Positions 9,189 to 18,476 of a DNA stretch of 45,828 nucleotides are shown here, piece by piece. Source of the stretch: an uncultured bacterium (GTDB lineage Bacteria > Patescibacteriota > Minisyncoccia > Phycocordibacterales > CAIZLB01); contig CAIZLB010000025.1 in the NCBI GenBank assembly GCA_903933735.1, positions 1-45,828 of the forward strand, read 5' to 3'. Below the pieces are notes generated by a model. It saw only the letters and a list, made by a program, of their open reading frames with translations, ran no database searches and was not told where the DNA came from. Position numbers and translations under genes: made by a program. Each line of letters opens with the position of its first letter. Within the stretch, counting starts at the first letter, position 1.

Positions 9189-10208
9189 TTATGGTCTAAA
9201 TATTTCCGGCACCTCAAAAATAAATTCAATCTTAGGATCCCAAAGAGGTGGTTTGAATTCATTAACTTCATCATAATCTAAAGATAGTCCGGACCATAAG
9301 TCGCCATCGGTAGAGTATACACCAAAGATCGCTTGACTACCATCGCTTTTTTCAATCGGTCGCATACCAAAACGAATGAAATTATAAATAAAATCATTTT
9401 TATGATTAAGGCAATAACTCAAGATAGTAGGATACCTGCACTTTTCAAGTCCTAACTCAGATGCTTGATGATAAATTTCTCTTAAAGAAACATCATCTTC
9501 AAAACCAAGATCGGAAATCCGAATTCTAACGAGTCGCGGTCGATAACTACCGAGACCCCAATTATAACCGAAAGTGTAACTTCCTCTTATCATTTCTTCT
9601 ACCCTAAAGATACCTACACCCACAGATTTTAATTCTGCAATAAATTCTTCGGCTGTTTTTCCACTAGTATCCTGACTTTCTATTTTAATTCTCTTACCCG
9701 GAAAAGAAGTATACAGATACTTCAAACTTTCTGGGATTCTACGGAAAATACCAGGCTCCAATGGCCCAACAAATGCTATTACACCTTCAGATATTTCACT
9801 TGACATATGAGCTATTTGATTAGGTTTTAGTGGTTCATCATTATCACTGAGAACCAAGAGTATATCTTCCTCAACATTTCTATTATTTATAACCTCTATG
9901 ATACGTGGATCATGATCGCCATCTCTTTTTTGAACAAGACGATCAACTTCATACAAAAAAATAAGGTCGTCCTTAGTTAACAATTCTCCCTGCTTGTGTT
10001 TTTGATAAATATTACTTATATATTCGTTATCTTCTTGATGAAGTCTCTTAGCAATTTCGTATGTCTTGGAACCCTTAATTCTTTCTGAAACTATTCTTGA
10101 AAATTCTTTGGGTGTACCAGGAAAGCCCACAATATGATGATCGCTTCTAATTTCTTTCAGGCCTTTAGTCTCTTTGTCTCTGAATTTTTGATGCCATGGT
10201 TTTTCCAT
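9189..10208 (-). CDS. Hypothetical protein
   Basis: 339-aa ORF co-oriented with the array; no motif recognised. Confidence 0.5.
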   Translation of the reverse strand: MEKPWHQKFRDKETKGLKEIRSDHHIVGFPGTPKEFSRIVSERIKGSKTYEIAKRLHQEDNEYISNIYQKHKQGELLTKDDLIFLYEVDRLVQKRDGDHDPRIIEVINNRNVEEDILLVLSDNDEPLKPNQIAHMSSEISEGVIAFVGPLEPGIFRRIPESLKYLYTSFPGKRIKIESQDTSGKTAEEFIAELKSVGVGIFRVEEMIRGSYTFGYNWGLGSYRPRLVRIRISDLGFEDDVSLREIYHQASELGLEKCRYPTILSYCLNHKNDFIYNFIRFGMRPIEKSDGSQAIFGVYSTDGDLWSGLSLDYDEVNEFKPPLWDPKIEFIFEVPEIFRP

Positions 10209-10297
10209 AATAAATTAAGTATATCAAAAAAAACAAAAAGTTCTAACCCGGGTTAAGGGTCTTTGAAAAAGATTGAAAAATATAGTTTAAAATGTTG

Positions 10298-10324
10298 GTT
10301 AGCGGTGTGGTACGATGTCGGAAC
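10298..10324. repeat. 27-nt junction repeat, copy B
   Basis: GTTAGCGGTGTGGTACGATGTCGGAAC. Confidence 0.8.
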
Positions 10325-10334
10325 GGAAACACCA

Positions 10335-10691
10335 TTAATTGAAAATATTCACAAAAATAAAAAGTAACGTAATCAGAGCGAAAAAAATTAAACCACCCTT
10401 TACTATAGGAGACATTTTTTCGGGAGGCTGGTTGTTAATGCGTTTTAGTGGATCAACCATCGTCTCGTCGATACTTTTAATATTTTTTGCAGATACAATA
10501 ATTAAAGATATGAAGAATCCTGTTGACATCAGCCAAATTAATACAAGTGGCCATGCCAGAATTAAAATAGACATGCTCTCACCTCCAATCATTGATTTTA
10601 TAACGTAATACAGTATTGTCATGTTATTTATAAACATAAGGGTACTTATTACCAAAACCATTAGTAGTGCCGCGCGTTTTATGTTAAACAT
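10335..10691 (-). CDS. Hypothetical membrane protein
   Basis: Three hydrophobic segments. Confidence 0.5.
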   Translation of the reverse strand: MFNIKRAALLMVLVISTLMFINNMTILYYVIKSMIGGESMSILILAWPLVLIWLMSTGFFISLIIVSAKNIKSIDETMVDPLKRINNQPPEKMSPIVKGGLIFFALITLLFIFVNIFN

Positions 10692-10714
10692 ATTTGAATT
10701 GTATCATAAAATTT

Positions 10715-10741
10715 GTTAGCGGTGTGGTACGAAGTTGGAAC
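10715..10741. repeat. 27-nt junction repeat, copy C
   Basis: GTTAGCGGTGTGGTACGAAGTTGGAAC. Confidence 0.8.
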
Positions 10742-10744
10742 TGA

Positions 10745-11128
10745 TTATTTAGACTGACCTACTTTTAAAAAATGACCTTTTCCTAATCTATACATTGCAA
10801 TCATACATGGAATACTAAAAACTATTGAGAATATAATTGCATCGAGAGCAAAATCTGAATGGAAAAAATTCAAAAATGGAACCTTGGTCAAAATTACTAC
10901 CAACTGCAAAGCCCAATCTACCACTATCACCGTAAACATGATTTTCCAAATCATAGGTTTAAAAACTTTTTTGCTATAAGTATATGACCACAGAGCCAGA
11001 ACCAGAATTATATTTTCCACAGCCCCTTCAAACAGCTCAAAGGTTGGTTTCGAAAGAAGCGGAATTAAGGCTATTAACCCAAGACAACATATTATTAAAT
11101 ATATCCAAAAGTATATTTTCCATTTCAT
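10745..11128 (-). CDS. Hypothetical membrane protein
   Basis: Four hydrophobic segments. Confidence 0.5.
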   Translation of the reverse strand: MKWKIYFWIYLIICCLGLIALIPLLSKPTFELFEGAVENIILVLALWSYTYSKKVFKPMIWKIMFTVIVVDWALQLVVILTKVPFLNFFHSDFALDAIIFSIVFSIPCMIAMYRLGKGHFLKVGQSK

Positions 11129-11174
11129 GTGTGTGAATTATAGACTATTTATTTAGCTAATACCAGATTTGCAT

Positions 11175-11263
11175 GTTAGGTGGTTTGAGCTGGAATCATG
11201 ATCAATCAAGCATAATAATATTATGGCAACTTTTCATAATTCAAATTGACGCCACTTCAGTAA
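11175..11263. repeat. About 90-nt intergenic repeat, copy 2
   Basis: GTTAGGTGGTTTGAGCTGGAATCATGATCAATCAAGCATAATAATATTATGGCAAC...TTCAAATTGACGCCACTTCAGTAA. Confidence 0.65.
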
Positions 11264-11275
11264 AAATAATTCTAA

Positions 11276-11740
11276 TTATTCGACCAATTTCTTAACATTA
11301 AATTCATTAATTCGCCAATTAGATTGATCACCAGTCACAACAATATCAAATTCAACAGTAGCTTTTTCAAAGGTACCCCTACTTTTTATATTAATCAAAT
11401 TTTCAATCTTACCATTAGTAGAAACAGAGTTGGACTTATATATCTCAGAACCTTTGTATTCTCTTAATTTTCCCAATTCATTTGAAATAGCAGAAAAAGA
11501 AGATCTGATATTTTCAGGAGTATTAATACTTAGTAATTTATGACTAGCCTCAGATATAAGTTTTTCCGCATTCCAATTTTCCACTATTTGAGGAATAACT
11601 CTATCAACATACACCTGTGCTTCCTTGTTTGAATTTGCTAAAGTATCAGAGGTAGCTTTAAATTTAGCAACAGATATAAAAACCAAAGACAAAATAAATA
11701 GTCCGAAAATTACACCTATGATTTTAAAAAAAGTTTTCAT
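11276..11740 (-). CDS. Hypothetical secreted/anchored protein
   Basis: MKTFFKIIGVIFGLFILSLVFISV signal/anchor; TATAAT 6 nt before the ATG. Confidence 0.5.
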   Translation of the reverse strand: MKTFFKIIGVIFGLFILSLVFISVAKFKATSDTLANSNKEAQVYVDRVIPQIVENWNAEKLISEASHKLLSINTPENIRSSFSAISNELGKLREYKGSEIYKSNSVSTNGKIENLINIKSRGTFEKATVEFDIVVTGDQSNWRINEFNVKKLVE

Positions 11741-11821
11741 GTTTATATTATAATTGAAATTTAATAATAAAGATATGAACAATATTTAAAGCATATTGAG
11801 TACTCTAACAACGCTCATGTT

Positions 11822-11895
11822 GGTTACCCGACAGGGACTCGAACCCCAATTAACGGTTCCAGAAACCGTTGTCCTACCTTTAGACGATCGGGTAA
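11822..11895 (-). tRNA. tRNA-Gln (anticodon CTG), CCA encoded
   Basis: Minus strand TACCCGA-TC-GTCTAAAGGTAGGAC-A-ACGGT-TTCTGGA-ACCGT-TAAT-TGGGG-TTCGAGT-CCCTG-TCGGGTA-ACCA; acceptor, D, anticodon and T arms fold. Confidence 0.9.
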
Positions 11896-11943
11896 TACAT
11901 CTAAATTAGCATTTTTTATATAATTAATCAAAGATACTTATAC

Positions 11944-12063
11944 CTAGAGACCATACACTATTTTATCTATATTTTCACTTAAATCTTTATCGCCAGAAAA
12001 ACGTATAGACAGCAAATCCTTAAATGTATATTTTTTCTTTTTTTTCTTACTTTTACTATTCAT
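11944..12063 (-). CDS. Small basic protein (39 aa), not in the supplied ORF track
   Basis: MNSKSKKKKKKYTFKDLLSIRFSGDKDLSENIDKIVYGL*; protein-like composition in a compact genome. Confidence 0.45.
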   Translation of the reverse strand: MNSKSKKKKKKYTFKDLLSIRFSGDKDLSENIDKIVYGL

Positions 12064-12077
12064 AAAACAATAATATC

Positions 12078-12815
12078 CTACAACCTAGAAAACAACAACC
12101 CAAACAACTTCTTCTGAAACTCAGCAAACTTCTTATGCTGTATATTAATAGTCATCTTCGACGGATAATCTATAATCGCCACTTTATCTTTATAAATAAT
12201 CAAGTTTATTTCATCTTGGAAAAGATCAAACTCTTTCGGTATAGTCTTAATAGATCTTCCTAAGAACTTTTTAAATGGTTGATTATTATACCCCGTTATC
12301 ACTAACCTCTCTAAACCTTTTTTATCTCTTATGTACTCATAATCTTTTGGTATGTATTTATTTTTCTTAAATTGTTTTATAGAACTATATCGATAATATT
12401 TTTCATTCTTATCCAATGTGTTAACAACATCACTATATGTATCCCTTATAGCCTGTTCCCCTTCAGCTACAGATATAGTTGGTTTATCACTTGATGATTC
12501 ATACAACTTATATATATCTTCCATGTCATCAAAGAATGATTTTTCATATTCTTTAAACAAAGCCTCTAACTTTTCTGGAGATTCTGCAATATAGGTTTTT
12601 CTTTTACCCTTTGAAGATATTCTTATCAAACTTTTATTATCAAGATTCTCTATAGCTTTATAAACAACAGGTCTGTGTAGATTGGTTTTTTTAGATATTT
12701 GAGTTGGCAATAATTCACCATCTCCTATCAAACAAGCATATACTTTAGCATCATCTTCTGATAAGCCTATTTTAGAGAAAATGTTTTGATATTTTGTTAT
12801 GTCTTTTTTATTCAT
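12078..12815 (-). CDS. TrmB-family HTH transcriptional regulator
   Basis: IFSKIGLSEDDAKVYACLIGDGELLPTQISKKTNLHRPVVYKAIENLDNKSLI: TrmB-type winged helix. Confidence 0.75.
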   Translation of the reverse strand: MNKKDITKYQNIFSKIGLSEDDAKVYACLIGDGELLPTQISKKTNLHRPVVYKAIENLDNKSLIRISSKGKRKTYIAESPEKLEALFKEYEKSFFDDMEDIYKLYESSSDKPTISVAEGEQAIRDTYSDVVNTLDKNEKYYRYSSIKQFKKNKYIPKDYEYIRDKKGLERLVITGYNNQPFKKFLGRSIKTIPKEFDLFQDEINLIIYKDKVAIIDYPSKMTINIQHKKFAEFQKKLFGLLFSRL

Positions 12816-12822
12816 AATCGAT

Positions 12823-12846
12823 AAGTGTATTAATATTAATACACTT
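12823..12846. promoter_or_regulatory. Perfect 24-bp palindromic operator
   Basis: AAGTGTATTAATATTAATACACTT equals its own reverse complement; starts 8 nt upstream of the TrmB-like ATG in a divergent intergenic region. Confidence 0.75.
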
Positions 12847-12962
12847 TTTATATCATATATACCTTGTATTTGCAATATGATATAATCATACTATATAACT
12901 ATGTACAAAAAAGTCATAAAAATAAGCCAGTATTCAAAATCGGGATTATATTAAAGACAGCT

Positions 12963-13841
12963 ATGAAAAACACAAACAACAAAAACAACATGTATCAATT
13001 AATGGAAGCAATGGTTAAAGAAGCAATCCAAATCATTCAAAGTGAAGCGGCCGTATTTAGTCAAAAAGTTAAAACACATTACAGTGGTAGTGAGGATGAT
13101 CTCGTTACCAGTGCTGACCTTAAAGCACAAGATATGTATGTTTCAATGATACAGAAACTATTTCCAAATGAAGGTCTTATCGGTGAGGAAAATGGTTTGA
13201 ATACCCCAGCCAAAGAAGGTCATGGATATTTTACCATCGACCCGCTTGATGGAACTAAAGCCTTCGGACGTATGCAGTCAATCGGTTCAGGCACTATGAT
13301 TGCCCATGTTAATAAAGATGGTGTTGTTGATGCGGTTTGCATTGGCGATATTAATACAGGAGAGATCTATGGTTTTGGTGAAGGTCATAAACCATCACGC
13401 ACAAGATTCGGGGTTAAGTCCCCAATGAAAGCTCATGGCGATATCCCTCTGACTAAAAAGTATGTTCTTCTGAAAGACCATACCGAGGATTTCCCAGGAG
13501 TATTGCAAAAATTATTCAGAGCTAAAAATGGTGGCATTTTCAAAGATATTGAAATATCGAGTGGTAGCATAGGTTTGCTAGTGGCTCGCTTGTGGAAAAA
13601 TGAAGTTGGAATGTTTGTCCTAAGACCTGATGGTTTCAATACACCGTGGGACAATACCCCACTCATCGGGATGAATAAGGTCATGGACATTGTCCATATC
13701 AAATACAATATCGCAGCCAAAGAGGTTGAGGTATTTGATCCAACTTTACCGAAAGAAATTACAAAGAAAGATTATATCGAGATACTGATACACAAAGATT
13801 ATGCAGATGAAGTGATTGATTGGATTAATCAGCATAAATAA
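12963..13841 (+). CDS. Inositol monophosphatase family protein
   Basis: IGEENG and FTIDPLDGTKAF metal-binding motifs; NTPWDNTP. Confidence 0.75.
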   Translation: MKNTNNKNNMYQLMEAMVKEAIQIIQSEAAVFSQKVKTHYSGSEDDLVTSADLKAQDMYVSMIQKLFPNEGLIGEENGLNTPAKEGHGYFTIDPLDGTKAFGRMQSIGSGTMIAHVNKDGVVDAVCIGDINTGEIYGFGEGHKPSRTRFGVKSPMKAHGDIPLTKKYVLLKDHTEDFPGVLQKLFRAKNGGIFKDIEISSGSIGLLVARLWKNEVGMFVLRPDGFNTPWDNTPLIGMNKVMDIVHIKYNIAAKEVEVFDPTLPKEITKKDYIEILIHKDYADEVIDWINQHK

Positions 13842-13856
13842 TAAAGACTGATCCAT

Positions 13857-13888
13857 TCTCCCAAGTGTAAAAGCTTGGGAGATTTTTA
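13857..13888 (+). terminator. Rho-independent terminator
   Basis: TCTCCCAAG TGTAAAAG CTTGGGAGA followed by TTTTTA. Confidence 0.8.
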
Positions 13889-13952
13889 TATAAAAAAATC
13901 CCCCGGACGCGCGCACGCATCCGAGGAAAGTAATCGTTTTTGACTGGGGTGA

Positions 13953-14957
13953 TTAGCCCTGGGTGACCGGAGTAGATGCACCGTTGCCGATGTCATCTTC
14001 CCGATATTCCAGCACGACGTAGTAGGTGCCAGGACTGGCGACCGGGATATTCATATCCCGCGAATATGGCATCGTGATCCACCCTTGACCGCCAGGCCGC
14101 AAATCTTGGAGACTCGCGACACGAACGGCGATTGGGTGAACCCAGTAGCGATTCTCGTTAACGACTTCGAGCGTGAAGTAGCGATCAACAACAGTGACCT
14201 CGTAGCTCGGCAGATAGCCGTATTGAGGATAGCTGTTGATGGTCACCGAATTCCCGTTGATCGAGACTGGCTCGATGCCGTCGAACCATACATAGGCAGG
14301 ATTGACGTTACAAACCGTCGACTGCATGATCAATCCCGTGTTCATGTCGTAATGATTGCCATTTACAACGAGTTCCTTGAAGACACTCGCACGGTTCCAT
14401 CCGCCCGGAAGCAAGACTTGACCGTTAACAACCATGAGGTTATAGACCTCATCATTTTCACCGCGGTTTTCACGACGGACGAGATGTGCTTCGGTAGCAC
14501 CGGCGAACGGGATGTAGGTATCCATCAGTTGGAACGATAGATACTTAGTCCACTCCGGCACTTGCCATACGAACTTTGTCCCGTTATACACCTTCTCCAT
14601 ATTGAAAATGGTTCCGGATTTGAACAGCATAGTTCCGTCAGCCGCCATCAGGAGCGCCGTCAAATTGACGACATCCTTCATCGAATCGACAACATAATTG
14701 AAGCTCACGGTCTTAGCGACCTCGCCCACGTCCTCGATGGATGTGATGTTGCCGAGTGGTATCGTGGTTGAGAACCATTCCCGAGATGAACCCGGTTGCC
14801 CGAAGTCGATCCTAAGTTGTGTCGCTTTGGCTAGTGTCTCGGTCACAGCAACCTCCCCGATGGAGAGATGACTGGGAATGACTGGCATAGGCGGAATCTG
14901 GGCGAATACTGACGTAGTGCCGACAAGGGCGATTGCGAGTAGTTTGATATATTTCAT
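13953..14957 (-). CDS. Hypothetical secreted protein, GC-rich islet
   Basis: MKYIKLLAIALVGTTSVFAQ signal peptide; visibly higher GC than flanking genes. Confidence 0.6.
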   Translation of the reverse strand: MKYIKLLAIALVGTTSVFAQIPPMPVIPSHLSIGEVAVTETLAKATQLRIDFGQPGSSREWFSTTIPLGNITSIEDVGEVAKTVSFNYVVDSMKDVVNLTALLMAADGTMLFKSGTIFNMEKVYNGTKFVWQVPEWTKYLSFQLMDTYIPFAGATEAHLVRRENRGENDEVYNLMVVNGQVLLPGGWNRASVFKELVVNGNHYDMNTGLIMQSTVCNVNPAYVWFDGIEPVSINGNSVTINSYPQYGYLPSYEVTVVDRYFTLEVVNENRYWVHPIAVRVASLQDLRPGGQGWITMPYSRDMNIPVASPGTYYVVLEYREDDIGNGASTPVTQG

Positions 14958-15009
14958 TGGTGTTGGTAGTTTCTGATTGTTTTGTGTTGTGTTGTGTTGT
15001 TGTGGACCC

Positions 15010-15276
15010 CTACTTGTTCAGCAGGTCCGTTGTCTTTTCGATTTCGACCTGCCGTGATTCCAATTGGGCTTTGAGGCCCGATACATGAATCATAACAGGA
15101 CCGTCGTCCTCTTTCTCCCGGAACCGTTCCCGACGTGGCATTTCTGCCGCGGTCAGAGGAACGAATTCAGGTGAAATCTTGTCCTGATTGTCCATCAGTT
15201 TCGGATACGCCAGAATGGCGGCCAAAGACAGACAGACAATCGCGATAGCTGGGAATGTCAAGATGCATTTTTTCAT
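15010..15276 (-). CDS. Hypothetical single-pass membrane/secreted protein, GC-rich islet
   Basis: MKKCILTFPAIAIVCLSLAAILAYP hydrophobic N-terminus. Confidence 0.5.
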   Translation of the reverse strand: MKKCILTFPAIAIVCLSLAAILAYPKLMDNQDKISPEFVPLTAAEMPRRERFREKEDDGPVMIHVSGLKAQLESRQVEIEKTTDLLNK

Positions 15277-15345
15277 ACAAGCTATATACTATCACATATA
15301 GGTCAACTTGTCAACCTAAATGCCCTCAAATCACCAAAAAAACCT

Positions 15346-15546
15346 TTATTCTAAAGGACAAGTATTCCTCCCTATCAACTTATAAAACAGGCACCAGCTA
15401 GATAATGCCTCATATATACAAAACACCCCAAGTAATATAAAAACTACTTTAAATAATAATAAAGGTATAAAAATAGCAACAATAAACAGTGCTAAAGCTA
15501 GTATTAATCTAAATACCCTATCGGCTGTGCCTATGTTTTTTTTCAT
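15346..15546 (-). CDS. DUF2892-like small membrane protein
   Basis: MKKNIGTADRVFRLILALALFIVAIFI...CPLE pattern. Confidence 0.7.
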   Translation of the reverse strand: MKKNIGTADRVFRLILALALFIVAIFIPLLLFKVVFILLGVFCIYEALSSWCLFYKLIGRNTCPLE

Positions 15547-15560
15547 ATATTTATTATACA

Positions 15561-16433
15561 CTATAATTCTTTCTCCGCCTGGAGCGCCCCATCAATCTCC
15601 CCATTCAAAAAGCCATCAACATCACTAGTCTCAAAATCAGTCCTATGATCTTTCACCATCTTATACGGATGAGTCACATAAGATCTTATCTGACTTCCCC
15701 ATTCTATACTTATAGTATTTGTAGTCGACAAACCTTTCTCTTTCAACTTCATATCATCCTCTTTCTTTTTCAAAAGTCTAGCTTTGATGATATTTATCGC
15801 CCTCTCTTTATTCTGTGCCTGTGATCTTTCTTCTGTCACATGAACAGCTAAACCTGTTGACTTATGAACGACACGAACTGCCGTCTCTCTCTTGTTAACA
15901 TTTTGACCACCAGCTCCACCTGCTTTAGAATACGAGATCTCAAGGTCAGACTCTGGTAGATCTAAAGAAACCTGGGTATCAATCTTCGGCACAACTTCAA
16001 CCAAAGCAAAAGATGTATGTCTTAAACTTTTTGCATTGAATGGTGATATGCGTACCAGTCTATGCACACCTGATTCATTTTTTAAAATACCATAAGAATT
16101 TTTTCCTTTAACTTCAAAAGTTATATTTTTATATCCCCCATGTTCATTTTCATGTTTATGTATGAGAGATATAGGCCAAGATCTATGATCTGCATATTTA
16201 AAATACATATTAAAAAGCATGGATGCAAAATCCTCAGAATCATCACCTCCTGCTCCAGCTATGATGGTTATAATAGTATCATGAGATGAAAAATCATTTT
16301 GTATTAATTGTTGTTTTAATTCTTGTAATTCTTTAACGATTCCCTGCGCAACAACTGCATCATTCCAAAAATCAGGTTCTAACATCTGATTTTCTATTTC
16401 TTCTATTCTTTTTTTTATTTCACCTATATTCAT
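15561..16433 (-). CDS. prfB: Peptide chain release factor 2
   Basis: [19 protein letters not shown] and SPF anticodon-like tripeptide (VRISPFNAK). Confidence 0.92.
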   Translation of the reverse strand: MNIGEIKKRIEEIENQMLEPDFWNDAVVAQGIVKELQELKQQLIQNDFSSHDTIITIIAGAGGDDSEDFASMLFNMYFKYADHRSWPISLIHKHENEHGGYKNITFEVKGKNSYGILKNESGVHRLVRISPFNAKSLRHTSFALVEVVPKIDTQVSLDLPESDLEISYSKAGGAGGQNVNKRETAVRVVHKSTGLAVHVTEERSQAQNKERAINIIKARLLKKKEDDMKLKEKGLSTTNTISIEWGSQIRSYVTHPYKMVKDHRTDFETSDVDGFLNGEIDGALQAEKEL

Positions 16434-16451
16434 CTTTATATTTTTACAAAA

Positions 16452-17876
16452 CTAATCCAAAACTACACTATCACCTTGTTCAGGATGTATAGCATCTATT
16501 CCATAATAATCACGAAGTCTCTGGACCAAAAACAAAGCAGACTTTGTCTCACCCATAGTCACAAAAACTTTTTTAAGAGACTCACCAGCTGTTGCAGCAA
16601 ATTCTTGTAAATGATCAGAATCCTTATGACCTGAATAACCATCTATTTTTCTAATCTCAGCATTGATATGTACTTCATTTTCATAAATCTTAACAGACTT
16701 TGCTCCATCATATATCTCACGCCCTAAAGTTCCGAGAGCTTGAAAACCTAAGAATAACAATATAGTATTGTGTGCTTCAAGATAGTTTAGTTCATGATGC
16801 TGTATTCTACCGCCAGTAGACATGCCAGAACCAGCCATAATTATCTTTGGATTTGGAGTATGTAATATAGACTTTGACTCTTCTGCAGAGGCGACTATGC
16901 GAAGATTTTTAAATTCAAATATATTATTCCCTTTATCTCGCCTAGCTTTTGCTTCTGGATTATAATCTTTAATATATTTTTCATATATAGGTATAAGTTT
17001 TGAAGCTAAAGGTGAATCAAGGTAAACAGGTATAGGTTGCACAACTTTATCCTCAAAGAGTTTATCCATCTCATATAATATCTCTTGAGTTTTTTCTAGA
17101 GAAAATGAAGGTATAAGAAGCACCCCTTTTCTACCTATGATGTCTTCGATAGTATTTTGAAGTTTTTGTAATCTTGTTGCCTTGTCCTCGTGATTACGAT
17201 CACCATAAACACTTTCCATAACAACATAATCAACGCCCTCTATTGATTCTGTATCTCTAAGTATAGGGGTCGGAGTATTTCCAAGATCACCTGTGAATAA
17301 AAACTTTCTGAGTTTGCCGTTCAAATCTATCCTTATCTCATACATAGCAGAACCTAAAACATGTCCAGGATCTTTAAGAAACACATCTACACCAAGATCT
17401 TTGAAAATAGTAAAATCCTGATGATAGGGTATAGTTTTCCATAACTCAAAAGCATGTCTCACATCATCAGCGACATACAATGGATCTATTCTTTTATGCT
17501 TAGCTTCTTCTGTTATCAACTTCAAAGCATCTTCAAGCATATACACACATATATCGCGAGTCTCTGGTGTACTATAGATAATACCTCTAAATCCATGTTT
17601 AACTAGTTTCGGTATAAGACCAATATGATCCATATGAGCATGAGTTACAAGTAATATATCTATATCCGCTGGATCAAAGATAAATGGAGAGCTGTTGTAT
17701 ACATGAGCCTTTTCACTACCCTGTTCCATACCACAATCAACAAGTAATTTTTTAACTCCTTGATTTTTGTTTATTTCAAGTAGAAAATTAGCCCCCGTAA
17801 CTGATGATACACCCCCGCAAAACGTTATTTTTGCAAATTCTTTTGATTCCTTAGAATCGGTATTTTGTGAAAACAT
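16452..17876 (-). CDS. MBL-fold beta-CASP RNA metallo-hydrolase
   Basis: LLVTHAHMDHIGLIPKL (HxHxDH); SGMSTGGRIQHH; IDGYSGHKD. Confidence 0.85.
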   Translation of the reverse strand: MFSQNTDSKESKEFAKITFCGGVSSVTGANFLLEINKNQGVKKLLVDCGMEQGSEKAHVYNSSPFIFDPADIDILLVTHAHMDHIGLIPKLVKHGFRGIIYSTPETRDICVYMLEDALKLITEEAKHKRIDPLYVADDVRHAFELWKTIPYHQDFTIFKDLGVDVFLKDPGHVLGSAMYEIRIDLNGKLRKFLFTGDLGNTPTPILRDTESIEGVDYVVMESVYGDRNHEDKATRLQKLQNTIEDIIGRKGVLLIPSFSLEKTQEILYEMDKLFEDKVVQPIPVYLDSPLASKLIPIYEKYIKDYNPEAKARRDKGNNIFEFKNLRIVASAEESKSILHTPNPKIIMAGSGMSTGGRIQHHELNYLEAHNTILLFLGFQALGTLGREIYDGAKSVKIYENEVHINAEIRKIDGYSGHKDSDHLQEFAATAGESLKKVFVTMGETKSALFLVQRLRDYYGIDAIHPEQGDSVVLD

Positions 17877-18256
17877 ATATATGCCATTATCCCACCTAAA
17901 GCATCCATAAGCAAATCATAGAAAGTATCAACCCAGAAACCTTTATTTATGAATATATTTTTACCGATCTTGAATTCCACATATTCCCATAATATACTCA
18001 CACAAAATATCATGATAAATATATTCATACTACTATCCATCTTTGATGATTTTAATATAGATATAGCCAATGATGTTATAAATAACCCACCTAGAAAATG
18101 CATAATCATATCAAAGTTTGGATGATAATAATAAAAACTATAGACTTTAGCAAAAGTATCAAAAGATATAAGAATCAATAAAAGAAACAGACTTATAAAA
18201 AATAGTTTTTTATTATTCATAGCTTTAGCAAGGATCGATTCGTTCGTTTCACTCAT
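17825..18256 (-). CDS. Small integral membrane protein (VanZ/DUF2238-like); start may be 18220
   Basis: Hydrophobic helices; MIMHFLGGLFIT...LLMDALGGIMAYI. Confidence 0.55.
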   Translation of the reverse strand: MSETNESILAKAMNNKKLFFISLFLLLILISFDTFAKVYSFYYYHPNFDMIMHFLGGLFITSLAISILKSSKMDSSMNIFIMIFCVSILWEYVEFKIGKNIFINKGFWVDTFYDLLMDALGGIMAYICFHKIPILRNQKNLQK

Positions 18257-18344
18257 TTCGATCGTGACGTCCTCGGATAAATTCTCTAGGAGAATTTATC
18301 CTGCGGATGATCTTATTCGTTCAACTCACTGAAAAACAAAACGA

Positions 18345-18476
18345 ATCCATCCCTATTAAAGCCCTCAAACTGACTGAACCTAGTTAAAAACTAGGTGGGT
18401 GCCCTAAAATCTAAACCAAAGTTTATCTTTACGCGGGCTCCCTGAATCGTATATCTAAGTCAGTCGTTTGAGGACT
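18345..18476 (-). ncRNA. ssrS: Probable 6S RNA
   Basis: Minus strand CCTCAAACGACTGA...TCAGTCAGTTTGAGG closing stem, GGGCACCCACCTAGTTTTTAACTAGG hairpin arm, TATAAT immediately upstream, located in a non-coding gap. Confidence 0.5.

Noticed and set aside
10244-10255. TAACCCGGGTTA palindrome as a specific operator
   Set aside because: Perfect 12-bp palindrome in a gap, but no regulator context; could be part of a degenerate junction motif or a hairpin.
7358-11263. Interpretation of the junction repeats as integron attC sites
   Set aside because: Paired inverted RYYYAAC...GTTRRRY core sites with intervening arms could not be found, no integron integrase is visible, and most array genes have their own promoters.
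14085-14771. Plus-strand ORFs antisense to 13953-14957
   Set aside because: Antisense open frames are common in GC-rich genes; the minus-strand ORF has a signal peptide and coherent protein.
15561-16433. Possible UGA recoding in this lineage
   Set aside because: A release factor 2 with SPF motif is present and the ORFs read normally with standard stops, so there is no sign of UGA reassignment.
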